Shown in pieces: positions 1-5,934 of a stretch of DNA of 22,747 nt; positions within the stretch are counted from its first letter, which is position 1, and each line of letters begins with the position of its first letter. Both the position numbers and the translations under genes were made by a program. The notes below the pieces were generated by a model. It searched no databases. It saw only the letters and a list, made by a program, of their open reading frames with translations, and was not told where the DNA came from. The DNA is taken from the NCBI GenBank assembly GCA_002418465.1, contig DIEE01000174.1, positions 1-22,747 on the forward strand, in the 5' to 3' direction. Source of the DNA: Pseudomonas sp. UBA5782 (GTDB lineage Bacteria; Pseudomonadota; Gammaproteobacteria; Pseudomonadales; Pseudomonadaceae).

Positions 1-603
1 TATGCCATCGATAAGCTCGACTACTGGCGCACCACCTGGGCCAGCCTCGACAACCCGTTCGACGCCGAAGACCCGCAAAACTACGACCCTGAGGCCCCGG
101 TCTGGCGGATCGAACTGCGCTTCCATCACTCCATCGTCCAGCAATTCGCCGACGGCTCCGAATGCGCCGGACGTGCGCTGGAAAGCTCCACCTACGCCGA
201 ACTCGCCGGCCACCTCGACGGGCTGTTCCAGTACGGCCTGGAGTCCTTCCGGCTGTGCTCGAGCAAGACCGTGTTCGACGCCTTCTGGACCCTGATGCGC
301 CAGGACGTGCACGTCTCCGTGCCGGTCGAATCGCTGCTAGGCCAGACCTACTACAAACGCCACTTCAAGACCTCCAAGGGCTTCAGCGGCAAGAACGTCG
401 AACTGTTCCTGGGCAACTTCATCAGCCTGGTTTCAAGGGAGCGGATCGGCGCGGAAAAGGCGTTCGCCAGCCTCCAGGGATGGGAGTGCTGGCCGGTAAT
501 CCGAGATCATTACGCCGACAAAGGAAAGACTGAGCGCGATATCTACAAGCACGTCCAGAAGCTCCTGGCCGAACGCACCGTGCGCTGGGGTCGAGCTGTC
601 TGA
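1..603 (+). CDS. Replication initiation protein of a Pf-like filamentous prophage (C-terminal part, 5' end outside window)
   Basis: The reading frame is open from the first base to a TGA at 601-603, giving 200 residues with no start codon of its own, so the gene begins left of the window. The visible part is rich in aromatic and charged residues (for example YAIDKLDYWRTTWASLDNPF at the left edge and GQTYYKRHFKTSKGFSGKNV about two thirds along). This resembles the rolling-circle replication initiators that precede the integrase in Pf1/Pf4-type prophages of Pseudomonas. The stop codon overlaps the ATG of the tyrosine recombinase by one base, which implies translational coupling and supports a replication-plus-integration module. 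Family assignment is from recognition of the gene pair and sequence character; the catalytic Tyr/HUH region would lie upstream and cannot be seen. Another phage or plasmid Rep is the main alternative. Confidence 0.7.
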   Translation, partial: YAIDKLDYWRTTWASLDNPFDAEDPQNYDPEAPVWRIELRFHHSIVQQFADGSECAGRALESSTYAELAGHLDGLFQYGLESFRLCSSKTVFDAFWTLMRQDVHVSVPVESLLGQTYYKRHFKTSKGFSGKNVELFLGNFISLVSRERIGAEKAFASLQGWECWPVIRDHYADKGKTERDIYKHVQKLLAERTVRWGRAV

Positions 604-1586
604 TGGCAATAGAGCAACTGCCTGACGGCCGCTGGCGTGTCGATGTTGAGCCGATCAAGGGGAAACGATTCCGCAAGACCCTCAAGACCAAGGGCGAAGC
701 CCAGCGGTTTGAGGCTTCATGTCGAGCCAAGTTGGTGAGCAACAACGATTGGTCACCGAAGCCCAAGGACAAACGTCGGCTGTCGGAGTTGATTCAGCTT
801 TGGTACGACCTGCATGGTCATTCGCTGCGATACGCGGATGGGCGTTTCAGGAAGCTGCTTTATCTGGCTAAGCGCCTGCGCGATCCAGTGGCGATCCGGT
901 TGGATCCTCATGTCTACGCCAACGACCGGCGCCTGAGAATGGAAGCGGGTACGTCGCCGAAGACGCTGAACAACGAACTGGGCTATTTGCGTGCGGTGTA
1001 CAACGAGCTGCGCAGCCTAGGGACAATCGATTACGCCAACCCGCTGGAGTTGGTGAAGCCGCTGCGTATCCAGGAGCGTGAACTGTCATGGCTGACAAAC
1101 GAGCAGATTGGCGAGTTGCTGGCGTCCATTCGCTCAGGCTGCGATAACCCACACGTCGAGATCATCGTGCTGATCTGTTTGGCTACTGGTGCTCGATGGT
1201 CCGAGGCGGAAAAGCTCAAGCCGTCTTCGGTGCGAAACCGCGTGATTACGTTCAGCGGTACCAAAAGCGGCAAGGTTCGATCGGTGCCGATCTCTTCCGA
1301 GCTGGAGGCCAAGATCATCAAGCACTGGCGACAACACGGCCAACCCAACTCGGCCATCACAGCCTTTCGCCGTGCGCTGGCCCGCACGAGCATCGATCTA
1401 CCGAAAGGGCAGGCTGCTCACGCTCTCCGGCACACCTTCGCCAGTCACTTCATCCAGAACGGCGGAAACATCGTCACGCTCCAGCGCATCCTGGGGCACT
1501 CAAGCTTGGCGATGACCATGCGGTATGCGCATTTGGCGCCGGATCATTTGCAGGATGCGTTAAGGTTTGGCCCAACCATCAGCTAA
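603..1586 (+). CDS. Tyrosine recombinase (phage-type integrase)
   Basis: This 327-residue protein is a complete tyrosine recombinase. The N-terminal ~50 residues form a short basic arm-binding-like segment (ends of PDGRWRVDVEP and KRFRKTLKTKGEA), residues ~57-155 fit a core-binding domain, and the C-terminal half is catalytic. The catalytic set is intact: Arg198 in TGARWSEA, a candidate Lys221 in GTKSGK, His273-x-x-Arg276 in HALRH, His299 in LGHSS and the nucleophile Tyr308 in MRYAHL. It should catalyse integration and excision of the element to which the upstream replication gene belongs. It lies just inside the junction with the tmRNA gene, the usual place for an integrase that uses a tRNA-like 3' end as attachment site. 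The ATG overlaps the preceding TGA; the 3' end overlaps the convergent repeat gene by a few bases. Enzyme class is certain; the Pf-like assignment depends on the neighbour. Confidence 0.93.
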   Translation: MAIEQLPDGRWRVDVEPIKGKRFRKTLKTKGEAQRFEASCRAKLVSNNDWSPKPKDKRRLSELIQLWYDLHGHSLRYADGRFRKLLYLAKRLRDPVAIRLDPHVYANDRRLRMEAGTSPKTLNNELGYLRAVYNELRSLGTIDYANPLELVKPLRIQERELSWLTNEQIGELLASIRSGCDNPHVEIIVLICLATGARWSEAEKLKPSSVRNRVITFSGTKSGKVRSVPISSELEAKIIKHWRQHGQPNSAITAFRRALARTSIDLPKGQAAHALRHTFASHFIQNGGNIVTLQRILGHSSLAMTMRYAHLAPDHLQDALRFGPTIS

Positions 1587-1857
1587 TTTCGTATTGGGGC
1601 AAAGCTTGATAGCCATCTACGTGGTGAACTGTTCTGTAGATCTCGCTTCCCTGGATTTCATACTGAGGAAGGGCCTCATATCCATCTTCATGATGGACCG
1701 TCCTATAGATTTCACTTCCTTGTATTTCATACTCAGGGAGGGCTTTATAGCCATCTATGTGGTGAACCGTTCTGTAGATCTCGCTTCCTTGGATTTCATA
1801 CTGAGGTAGGGCTTCATAGCCATCCTCGTGATGAATGGTTCTGTAAATATCCGCCAT
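1579..1857 (-). CDS. Hypothetical protein built entirely of four 23-residue repeats
   Basis: The 92-residue protein consists of exactly four tandem 23-residue units (residues 1-23, 24-46, 47-69, 70-92) with no leader, linker or tail. The consensus unit is GSE followed by IYRTVHHEDGYEALPQYEIQ, with MAD replacing GSE in unit 1. Invariant or nearly so are I-Y-R-T, H-H, D-G-Y, A-L-P and Y-E-I. Alternating hydrophobic residues around a D-G turn suggest a two-strand beta unit, so four units could close into a small four-fold beta fold; that is inference. There is no signal peptide, membrane segment or cysteine. The ATG is preceded by AGGAAG at seven bases, a good ribosome binding site. Codon use and G+C are clearly lower than in flanking genes. 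It is convergent with and slightly overlaps the integrase, in the spot next to the integrase where Pf-type prophages often carry cargo genes. I do not recognise a named family; function unknown. Confidence 0.75.
   Translation of the reverse strand: MADIYRTIHHEDGYEALPQYEIQGSEIYRTVHHIDGYKALPEYEIQGSEIYRTVHHEDGYEALPQYEIQGSEIYRTVHHVDGYQALPQYEIS
1582..1857 (-). repeat. Four tandem 69-bp repeats with a 138-bp super-period
   Basis: Units run 1857-1789, 1788-1720, 1719-1651 and 1650-1582 on the minus strand and match the protein repeats in phase. Bases 1609-1668 and 1747-1806 are nearly identical (about three differences in 60) at an offset of 138 bp, so the array appears to have grown or been homogenised as two-unit blocks. 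Confidence 0.9.
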
Positions 1858-1865
1858 GTGCCGGC

Positions 1866-1912
1866 TTCCTAACTGGAGGTGTCCGAATGATACTGATTGG
1901 CCGCTTCGCTTT
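1866..1912 (-). promoter_or_regulatory. Possible promoter of the repeat gene
   Basis: On the minus strand a TTGAAA (-35-like) in the A-rich stretch near 1912-1917 is followed after about 17 bases by CAGTAT/TATCAT, upstream of the AGGAAG ribosome binding site of the repeat gene. The -10 match is weak, so this is only a candidate. Confidence 0.25.
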
Positions 1913-1934
1913 TTTCAAGATCTAGTCTAGGTGC

Positions 1935-1953
1935 TATCGACATATTATCGACA
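1935..1953. repeat. Direct repeat TATCGACA, 11-bp period (candidate integrase arm sites)
   Basis: TATCGACA occurs at 1935-1942 and again at 1946-1953, one helical turn apart, between the repeat gene and the tmRNA terminator. Position within ~65 bp of the presumed crossover fits arm-type sites bound by the integrase N-terminal domain or by an excisionase; this function is inferred. Confidence 0.4.
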
Positions 1954-1960
1954 CCCAAAG

Positions 1961-1997
1961 AAAAACCCCTGACTTTCTCCAGGAAAATCAGGGGTTT
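1961..1997 (-). terminator. Intrinsic terminator downstream of tmRNA
   Basis: A 10-bp perfect inverted repeat (AAACCCCTGA at 1963-1972 with TCAGGGGTTT at 1988-1997) is followed on the minus strand by a run of five T. It begins only three bases after the tmRNA CCA end, and it separates tmRNA from the codirectional repeat gene. Confidence 0.85.
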
Positions 1998-2000
1998 ATT

Positions 2001-2030
2001 TGGTGGAGCCGGGGGGATTTGAACCCCCGT
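2001..2030. other. Presumed attachment site: 3' end of tmRNA gene
   Basis: The T-arm and acceptor 3' end of tmRNA, including the encoded CCA (2001-2003), face the integrase directly, with no host gene in between. tmRNA 3' ends are known targets of tyrosine recombinases and the element restores the gene on integration. The exact core cannot be fixed because the other junction is outside the window. Confidence 0.5.
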
Positions 2031-2358
2031 CCGCCAGCTCTCCACTATCGGTTCTACATGCTTAGCCATCTCTACTGAGTTAACTCCGCGCGGCCCGAGT
2101 GGCAGGGCGCTTGGAGCGAGCTGTATGAGTTTTAGCCGTTACGTCTACAGCGAACTTGGCGGCGATCCTGTTCTATCTGACTGACCTAATCTTCGGGTTT
2201 ACAGGCATCCCCTAGGGTCAGCTAGCGGCACTTAGGCGGCTAGAGCGTAGTTGTCGTCGTTGGCAACTATGAATTTGCAACAGTGGATTTACGAGTTCTG
2301 TTACCAACTCGGCATGCCCCTCAAGTTTTGTTACCGGCGTCGAATCCTAATCGGCCCC
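2001..2358 (-). ncRNA. ssrA: tmRNA (transfer-messenger RNA)
   Basis: The RNA rescues ribosomes stalled on broken mRNAs by acting as alanyl-tRNA and then as template for a degradation tag. The tag reading frame is at 2264-2232 (minus strand) and encodes ANDDNYALAA then TAA, the tag expected for Pseudomonas. The 5' end GGGGCCG pairs with the 3' GGCTCC of the acceptor, with the G3-U70 wobble pair that alanyl-tRNA synthetase recognises, and ACCA is encoded. Length (358 nt) is normal for a one-piece tmRNA. The gene is intact despite the adjoining integrated element. Its protein partner SmpB is encoded about 8 kb away in this window. Confidence 0.97.
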
Positions 2359-2433
2359 AAATTTGAGCGGTGTAACTTGTAGCGGTGTAGCAGCGGCGCA
2401 GTGTACGGCATCGGCCCTGCGGCGTCGACCGGC

Positions 2434-2471
2434 ACACCGGAAAACCGGCGCGGGACCGGCTTTCCGGGTGT
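2434..2471. repeat. Inverted repeat between ssrA and the secreted-protein gene
   Basis: ACACCGGAAAACCGG at 2434-2448 is nearly complementary to CCGGCTTTCCGGGTGT at 2456-2471, giving an imperfect ~15-bp stem with a short loop. It lies just after the stop of the 94-residue protein gene. There is no T run, so it may be a mRNA 3'-end hairpin rather than a classical terminator; it also lies upstream of ssrA. Confidence 0.6.
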
Positions 2472-2498
2472 CAGCGCAGCAGCGCTACATCGGCAGGC

Positions 2499-2783
2499 TT
2501 ACTGGCCGCTACCACCGCTGCTGCCGCCGCCATCGCCTGGCGCCTTCATCATCTGCAGCGCTTTGCCGCTGGAGGCGATGCAGGATTTTTCGTCACCGGC
2601 GTCGCGTGCTTTTATGGCTTCGGCCTTCAGTTCGGCCACTTCGCTTTTCATCGGTTCGCCCAGCATCGGGGCAGTGGTCATGCCGTCGTCGATTTTCTGC
2701 AGGTTGACGTCGCAGAGGTCGCTGGCGGCAAAAACCGGTGAGGTCATGAGTGCGGCAGCAAAAACAAGTGCGGTACGTTTCAT
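2499..2783 (-). CDS. Small secreted (periplasmic) protein of unknown function
   Basis: I chose the ATG at 2783 because it is preceded by GAGGAG at six bases and opens directly with a signal peptide (MKRTALVFAAALMTSPVFA, cleavage after residue 19 or 20). The mature protein is about 75 residues with two cysteines (Cys24 and Cys68) that could form a disulfide, a central stretch compatible with a helical hairpin (EVAELKAEAIKARDAGDEKS), and a Gly/Ser-rich tail (GDGGGSSGGSGQ). No membrane segment remains after cleavage and there is no lipobox. It is codirectional with ssrA but separated by 140 bp. I cannot name a family; homologues in Pseudomonas are likely to be annotated as hypothetical. An upstream in-frame start at 2843 would destroy the signal peptide context and is rejected. 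Confidence 0.8.
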   Translation of the reverse strand: MKRTALVFAAALMTSPVFAASDLCDVNLQKIDDGMTTAPMLGEPMKSEVAELKAEAIKARDAGDEKSCIASSGKALQMMKAPGDGGGSSGGSGQ

Positions 2784-2897
2784 ATGGTTCTCCTCGGTCA
2801 AAGTTTCGGTGCGGGGGCCTTGTGGCTCACCTGCCCGGCACATCGTGGAAGGGCTCTGGATTCAGGGTTTCCGCTTCCGCTGATGGCTGTTTTCGAT

Positions 2898-2922
2898 CAA
2901 GTCCCTTTTATTACCGGACTTG
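2898..2922. promoter_or_regulatory. Inverted repeat upstream of the secreted-protein gene (possible operator)
   Basis: CAAGTCC at 2898-2904 and GGACTTG at 2916-2922 are a perfect 7-bp inverted repeat around an 11-bp AT-rich centre that includes TAATAA on the minus strand. Arrangement suits an operator over a promoter of the small secreted-protein gene; the regulator is unknown. Confidence 0.35.
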
Positions 2923-2992
2923 CAAAAATGGACTCCGGCGAATTGCCAGGGGTTCATTTTTTCTCATGCCGCTTGGCTGGCGTTTTTCCGAG

Positions 2993-3021
2993 CAAAAAAA
3001 AGCCCCGCACTTGGCGGGGCT
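2993..3021 (-). terminator. Intrinsic terminator of the lactate operon
   Basis: AGCCCCGC (3001-3008) and GCGGGGCT (3014-3021) form an 8-bp stem with a five-base loop, followed on the minus strand by eight T. It ends transcription from lldE. Confidence 0.93.
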
Positions 3022-3036
3022 GAAAGATTTGTGCAA

Positions 3037-5871
3037 TCAAGCGGTTAGCGGAGCGGCCTTGGCGCGGGAGACGCGATCGACGAGATACACCAGGCCGTGA
3101 TAATCGATGCCGCCGTACTGGCTCAGGCCGATTTCGCAGGTGCGGCTGGTGGAGACGCCCTCATCGCATTGCTGCACCGCGTCCTTCAGCGAACGCAGCG
3201 AGTGGGCGTTGAGTTCCGGCGTGGTGAAGCCCTTGTCACCGGCGAACCCGCAGCAGTGGATGCCTTCCGGGATCACCACGGTCTTGGCGCAGCGCCGGGC
3301 GATTTCGATAAGCGCCGGGCCTTCGCCCAGGTGCTGGGTGCTGCAGGTGACGTGGACGGCGATCGGCGCTTCCTGCGGTTCGATGTCCAGGCGGTCGAGC
3401 AGGTGAGTGCGGATGAAGCGCACCGGGTCGTGCACGTCGAGGCGCTCGTCGGCGAGTTCCTGAACCAGGCGCAGGGTGCACGGGCTGGTGTCGCAGTAGA
3501 TCGGATCGAGCCCGCCGCGGCTGGCTTCGAGCAGGGCGTCGAGGGTCTCCTGGCGTTTGCGATCGGCCTGTTCGACGTAGCCCTTCGAGGCGAACGGCTG
3601 GCCACAGCAGAGGCTGTCGAGGTTCTTCGGGAAGACCACTTGGTAGCCGGCTTTTTCCAGCAGCGCGCGGGTCTTGTCGAGCAGCGGCAGCTGTTCCTTG
3701 TCGCCGGACGCCGGGCCCATCGCGCGCGAGATGCAGGCCGCCAGGTAGACCACGCGCGGGCGCTGGTCGGCGTTGGACTCCGGCAGGTTGAGCTTCTGGA
3801 TCGGCTGCGGCATGGCCGGCGTCCACAGCGGTACGCGGCCCTTGCTGGCCTTGCTCAGCGCGGCAGAGGTCCGGCCCAGCAGCGGCGCGCCCATCAGCAA
3901 CCGCGCGCCGTTGGCCACGTGCAGCATGAAGCGTGCGCCGTGCATCGCGGTGCGGAAGTGCTCGGCGGCCCAACTGGCGGCCTTGGCGTGGTGCGCGTGC
4001 ACGCTGCGCAGCTTGCGCACCAGCTCGCCAGTGTTGATACCTACCGGGCAGCGCTGGGCGCAGAGGCCGGTGGCGGCGCAGGTATCAACGCCGCGGTAGG
4101 CGTAGTCGGCTTCCAGCTCAGTGGTATCGACGCCGGCGCGGTGCTTCGCCTGGATGTCGCGCCACATGACAATGCGCTGGCGCGGTGTCAGCGTGAGCCC
4201 GTTGGACGGGCAGACCGGCTCGCAGAAGCCGCACTCGATGCACTTGTCGACGATCTCGTCGGCGGCCGGCAGCGGCTTGAGGTTCTTCAGGTGGATGTCC
4301 GGGTCTTCGGAGAGCACCACGCCGGGGTTGAGGATGCCGTTGGGGTCGAGCAGGCGCTTGAGCGCCCACATCAGCCGGTACGCCTCGCTGCCCCACTCCA
4401 GCTCGACGAAGGGCGCCATGTTGCGCCCGGTACCGTGCTCGGCCTTCAGCGAGCCGCCAAACTCCACTGCCACCAGTTGCGCGACGTCTTCCATGAACGC
4501 CGAGTAGCGCTGGATCTGCTCCGGCGTTTCGAAACTCTGGGTGAAGACGAAGTGCAGGTTGCCCTCCAGCGCGTGGCCGAAGAGGATCGCCTCGTCGTAG
4601 TGGTGCTTCTCCAGCAGCTGGATCAGACGGTTGACGCCCTCGGCGAGCTGTTCGACCGGGAAGGTCACGTCCTCGATGATCACCGTAGTGCCGGTCTCGC
4701 GTACCGCGCCCACCGCCGGGAAGGTGTCCTTGCGGATCGCCCAGAGACGGCCGTATTCCACCGGATCTTCGGTGAAATCGACCTTGGCTTCGGTGGGGAA
4801 GGACGCCAGCGAATCCATGATCTGCCCGAGCTGCTCGTGGAGCAGGCTGTGGCTGGCCGCGCGCGATTCGATCAGCAGCGCGCAGGCGCCTTCGGAGAGG
4901 GTCTGCACGAAGGCCGGCATGCCCGGCTTGTCCTGCACCGAACGCATGCTGCGGCGATCGAGCAGTTCCACCGCGGACACCGGTTGCAGCTTGAGCACCG
5001 GCACCGCACGGCAGCAGGTTTCCACATCGGGGAAGACGATGAAGGCGGTGGCCTTGTGCGGGTACTCGGGCACGGTGTCGTAGGTCACCGCGCTGATGAA
5101 TCCCAGGGTGCCCTCGGAGCCGACCAGCAGGTGGTTGAGGATGTCCAGCGGCTGGTCGTAGTCGACCAGTGCGTTGAGCGACAGCCCGGTGGTGTTCTTC
5201 AGTCGGTACTTGTGACGGATCTTCGCGGCCAGCTCGGGGTTGGCGCGGGTCTGCCGGCCGAGTTCGGCGAGCTGCTCGAGCATCGCGGCGTGGGACTTCT
5301 CGAAGGCGGCGACGCTGGCCGGGTCCTCGCTGTCCAGCACCGTGCCGTCGGCCAGCACCAGGCGCAGGCCGGCCAGCGTGTGGTAGGTGTTCTGCGCCGT
5401 GCCGCAGCACATGCCGCTGGAGTTGTTGGCGACGATGCCGCCGATCTTGGCCGCGTTGATCGAGGCCGGATCGGGGCCGATCTTGCGTCCGAACGGCGCC
5501 AGCCAGGAGTTGGCCTGGGCGCCGATGACGCCGGGCTGCAGACGGATCTGCGTACCCTCGCCACGGATTTCGCGGGCGTTCCAGTGATCGCCGAGCACGA
5601 TCAGCACCGAGTCGCTGACCGACTGCCCGGAGAGGCTGGTGCCGGCCGCGCGGAAGGTCACCGGAACCCTGGAAACCTGCGCCTGGCGCAGCAGCGCGAC
5701 CACTTCACGCTCGGATTCGACGCGGATCACCAGTTTCGGAATCAGGCGGTAGAAGCTCGCGTCCGTGCCGTAGGCGAGGGTCGATAGCGGATCGTCGAAA
5801 CGCCGCTCACGCGGGATCAACTGCTCGACGGCGGCGACGAAGTCGGCCGGCAGGGCGACGGACGTGTTCAT
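3037..5871 (-). CDS. lldE: NAD-independent D-lactate dehydrogenase (FAD / Fe-S), LldE / Dld-II
   Basis: The 944-residue protein oxidises D-lactate to pyruvate and passes electrons towards the quinone pool at the inner membrane. Order of domains: FAD-binding type 4 domain at ~45-260 (GTSLSGQS at 77, GPDPASIN at 132, GSEGTLGF at 251), FAD-oxidase C-terminal cap at ~270-520 (FGHALEGNLH at 431, EHGTGR at 478), two 4Fe-4S motifs (Cys544, 547, 550, 554 and Cys598, 604, 608) and a C-terminal pair of CCG domains (Cys755-Cys756-Gly and Cys873-Cys874-Gly). This fused architecture is the long Dld-II type of Pseudomonas, not the shorter quinone-linked E. coli Dld. The ATG has GGAG at about six bases. It is the last gene of lldP-lldD-lldE, 63 bp after lldD. 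The symbol lldE is used for this gene in pseudomonad lactate work (also dld-II); the name also denotes an unrelated LutA-type protein elsewhere. Confidence 0.93.
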   Translation of the reverse strand: MNTSVALPADFVAAVEQLIPRERRFDDPLSTLAYGTDASFYRLIPKLVIRVESEREVVALLRQAQVSRVPVTFRAAGTSLSGQSVSDSVLIVLGDHWNAREIRGEGTQIRLQPGVIGAQANSWLAPFGRKIGPDPASINAAKIGGIVANNSSGMCCGTAQNTYHTLAGLRLVLADGTVLDSEDPASVAAFEKSHAAMLEQLAELGRQTRANPELAAKIRHKYRLKNTTGLSLNALVDYDQPLDILNHLLVGSEGTLGFISAVTYDTVPEYPHKATAFIVFPDVETCCRAVPVLKLQPVSAVELLDRRSMRSVQDKPGMPAFVQTLSEGACALLIESRAASHSLLHEQLGQIMDSLASFPTEAKVDFTEDPVEYGRLWAIRKDTFPAVGAVRETGTTVIIEDVTFPVEQLAEGVNRLIQLLEKHHYDEAILFGHALEGNLHFVFTQSFETPEQIQRYSAFMEDVAQLVAVEFGGSLKAEHGTGRNMAPFVELEWGSEAYRLMWALKRLLDPNGILNPGVVLSEDPDIHLKNLKPLPAADEIVDKCIECGFCEPVCPSNGLTLTPRQRIVMWRDIQAKHRAGVDTTELEADYAYRGVDTCAATGLCAQRCPVGINTGELVRKLRSVHAHHAKAASWAAEHFRTAMHGARFMLHVANGARLLMGAPLLGRTSAALSKASKGRVPLWTPAMPQPIQKLNLPESNADQRPRVVYLAACISRAMGPASGDKEQLPLLDKTRALLEKAGYQVVFPKNLDSLCCGQPFASKGYVEQADRKRQETLDALLEASRGGLDPIYCDTSPCTLRLVQELADERLDVHDPVRFIRTHLLDRLDIEPQEAPIAVHVTCSTQHLGEGPALIEIARRCAKTVVIPEGIHCCGFAGDKGFTTPELNAHSLRSLKDAVQQCDEGVSTSRTCEIGLSQYGGIDYHGLVYLVDRVSRAKAAPLTA

Positions 5872-5896
5872 TCAGGCTCCAGGTCTGGTTGTGGCG

Positions 5897-5925
5897 GGCC
5901 GCGTCGGCGAAAGCGCCGCGCGGCC
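5897..5925 (-). repeat. Strong hairpin between lldD and lldE
   Basis: GGCCGCG (5897-5903) pairs with CGCGGCC (5919-5925) and CGGCG (5905-5909) with CGCCG (5914-5918), leaving a four-base loop and one bulged base. It starts about ten bases after the lldD stop and has no adjacent T run on the minus strand, so it is more likely an mRNA-stability or processing element than a full terminator. Confidence 0.7.
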
Positions 5926-5934
5926 TCATCGGTT

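Noticed and set aside
1567..1809. 80-codon plus-strand ORF opposite the repeat gene, also repetitive
   Set aside because: The 69-bp period is a multiple of three, so the opposite strand is automatically periodic. It starts with TTG inside the integrase gene in another frame without a ribosome binding site.
1582..1857. Repeats as a CRISPR-like array
   Set aside because: Units are contiguous without unique spacers, keep a reading frame and are too long and divergent; they are coding repeats.
1869..2069. 66-codon minus-strand ORF across the tmRNA 3' end
   Set aside because: It runs through the tRNA-like domain and terminator; it is a by-product of structured RNA sequence.
3097..5787. 896-codon plus-strand ORF opposite lldE
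   Set aside because: High G+C third positions keep the opposite strand open; composition (Ala, Arg, Gly, His, Val-rich low complexity) is that of a shadow, and lldE is unambiguous.
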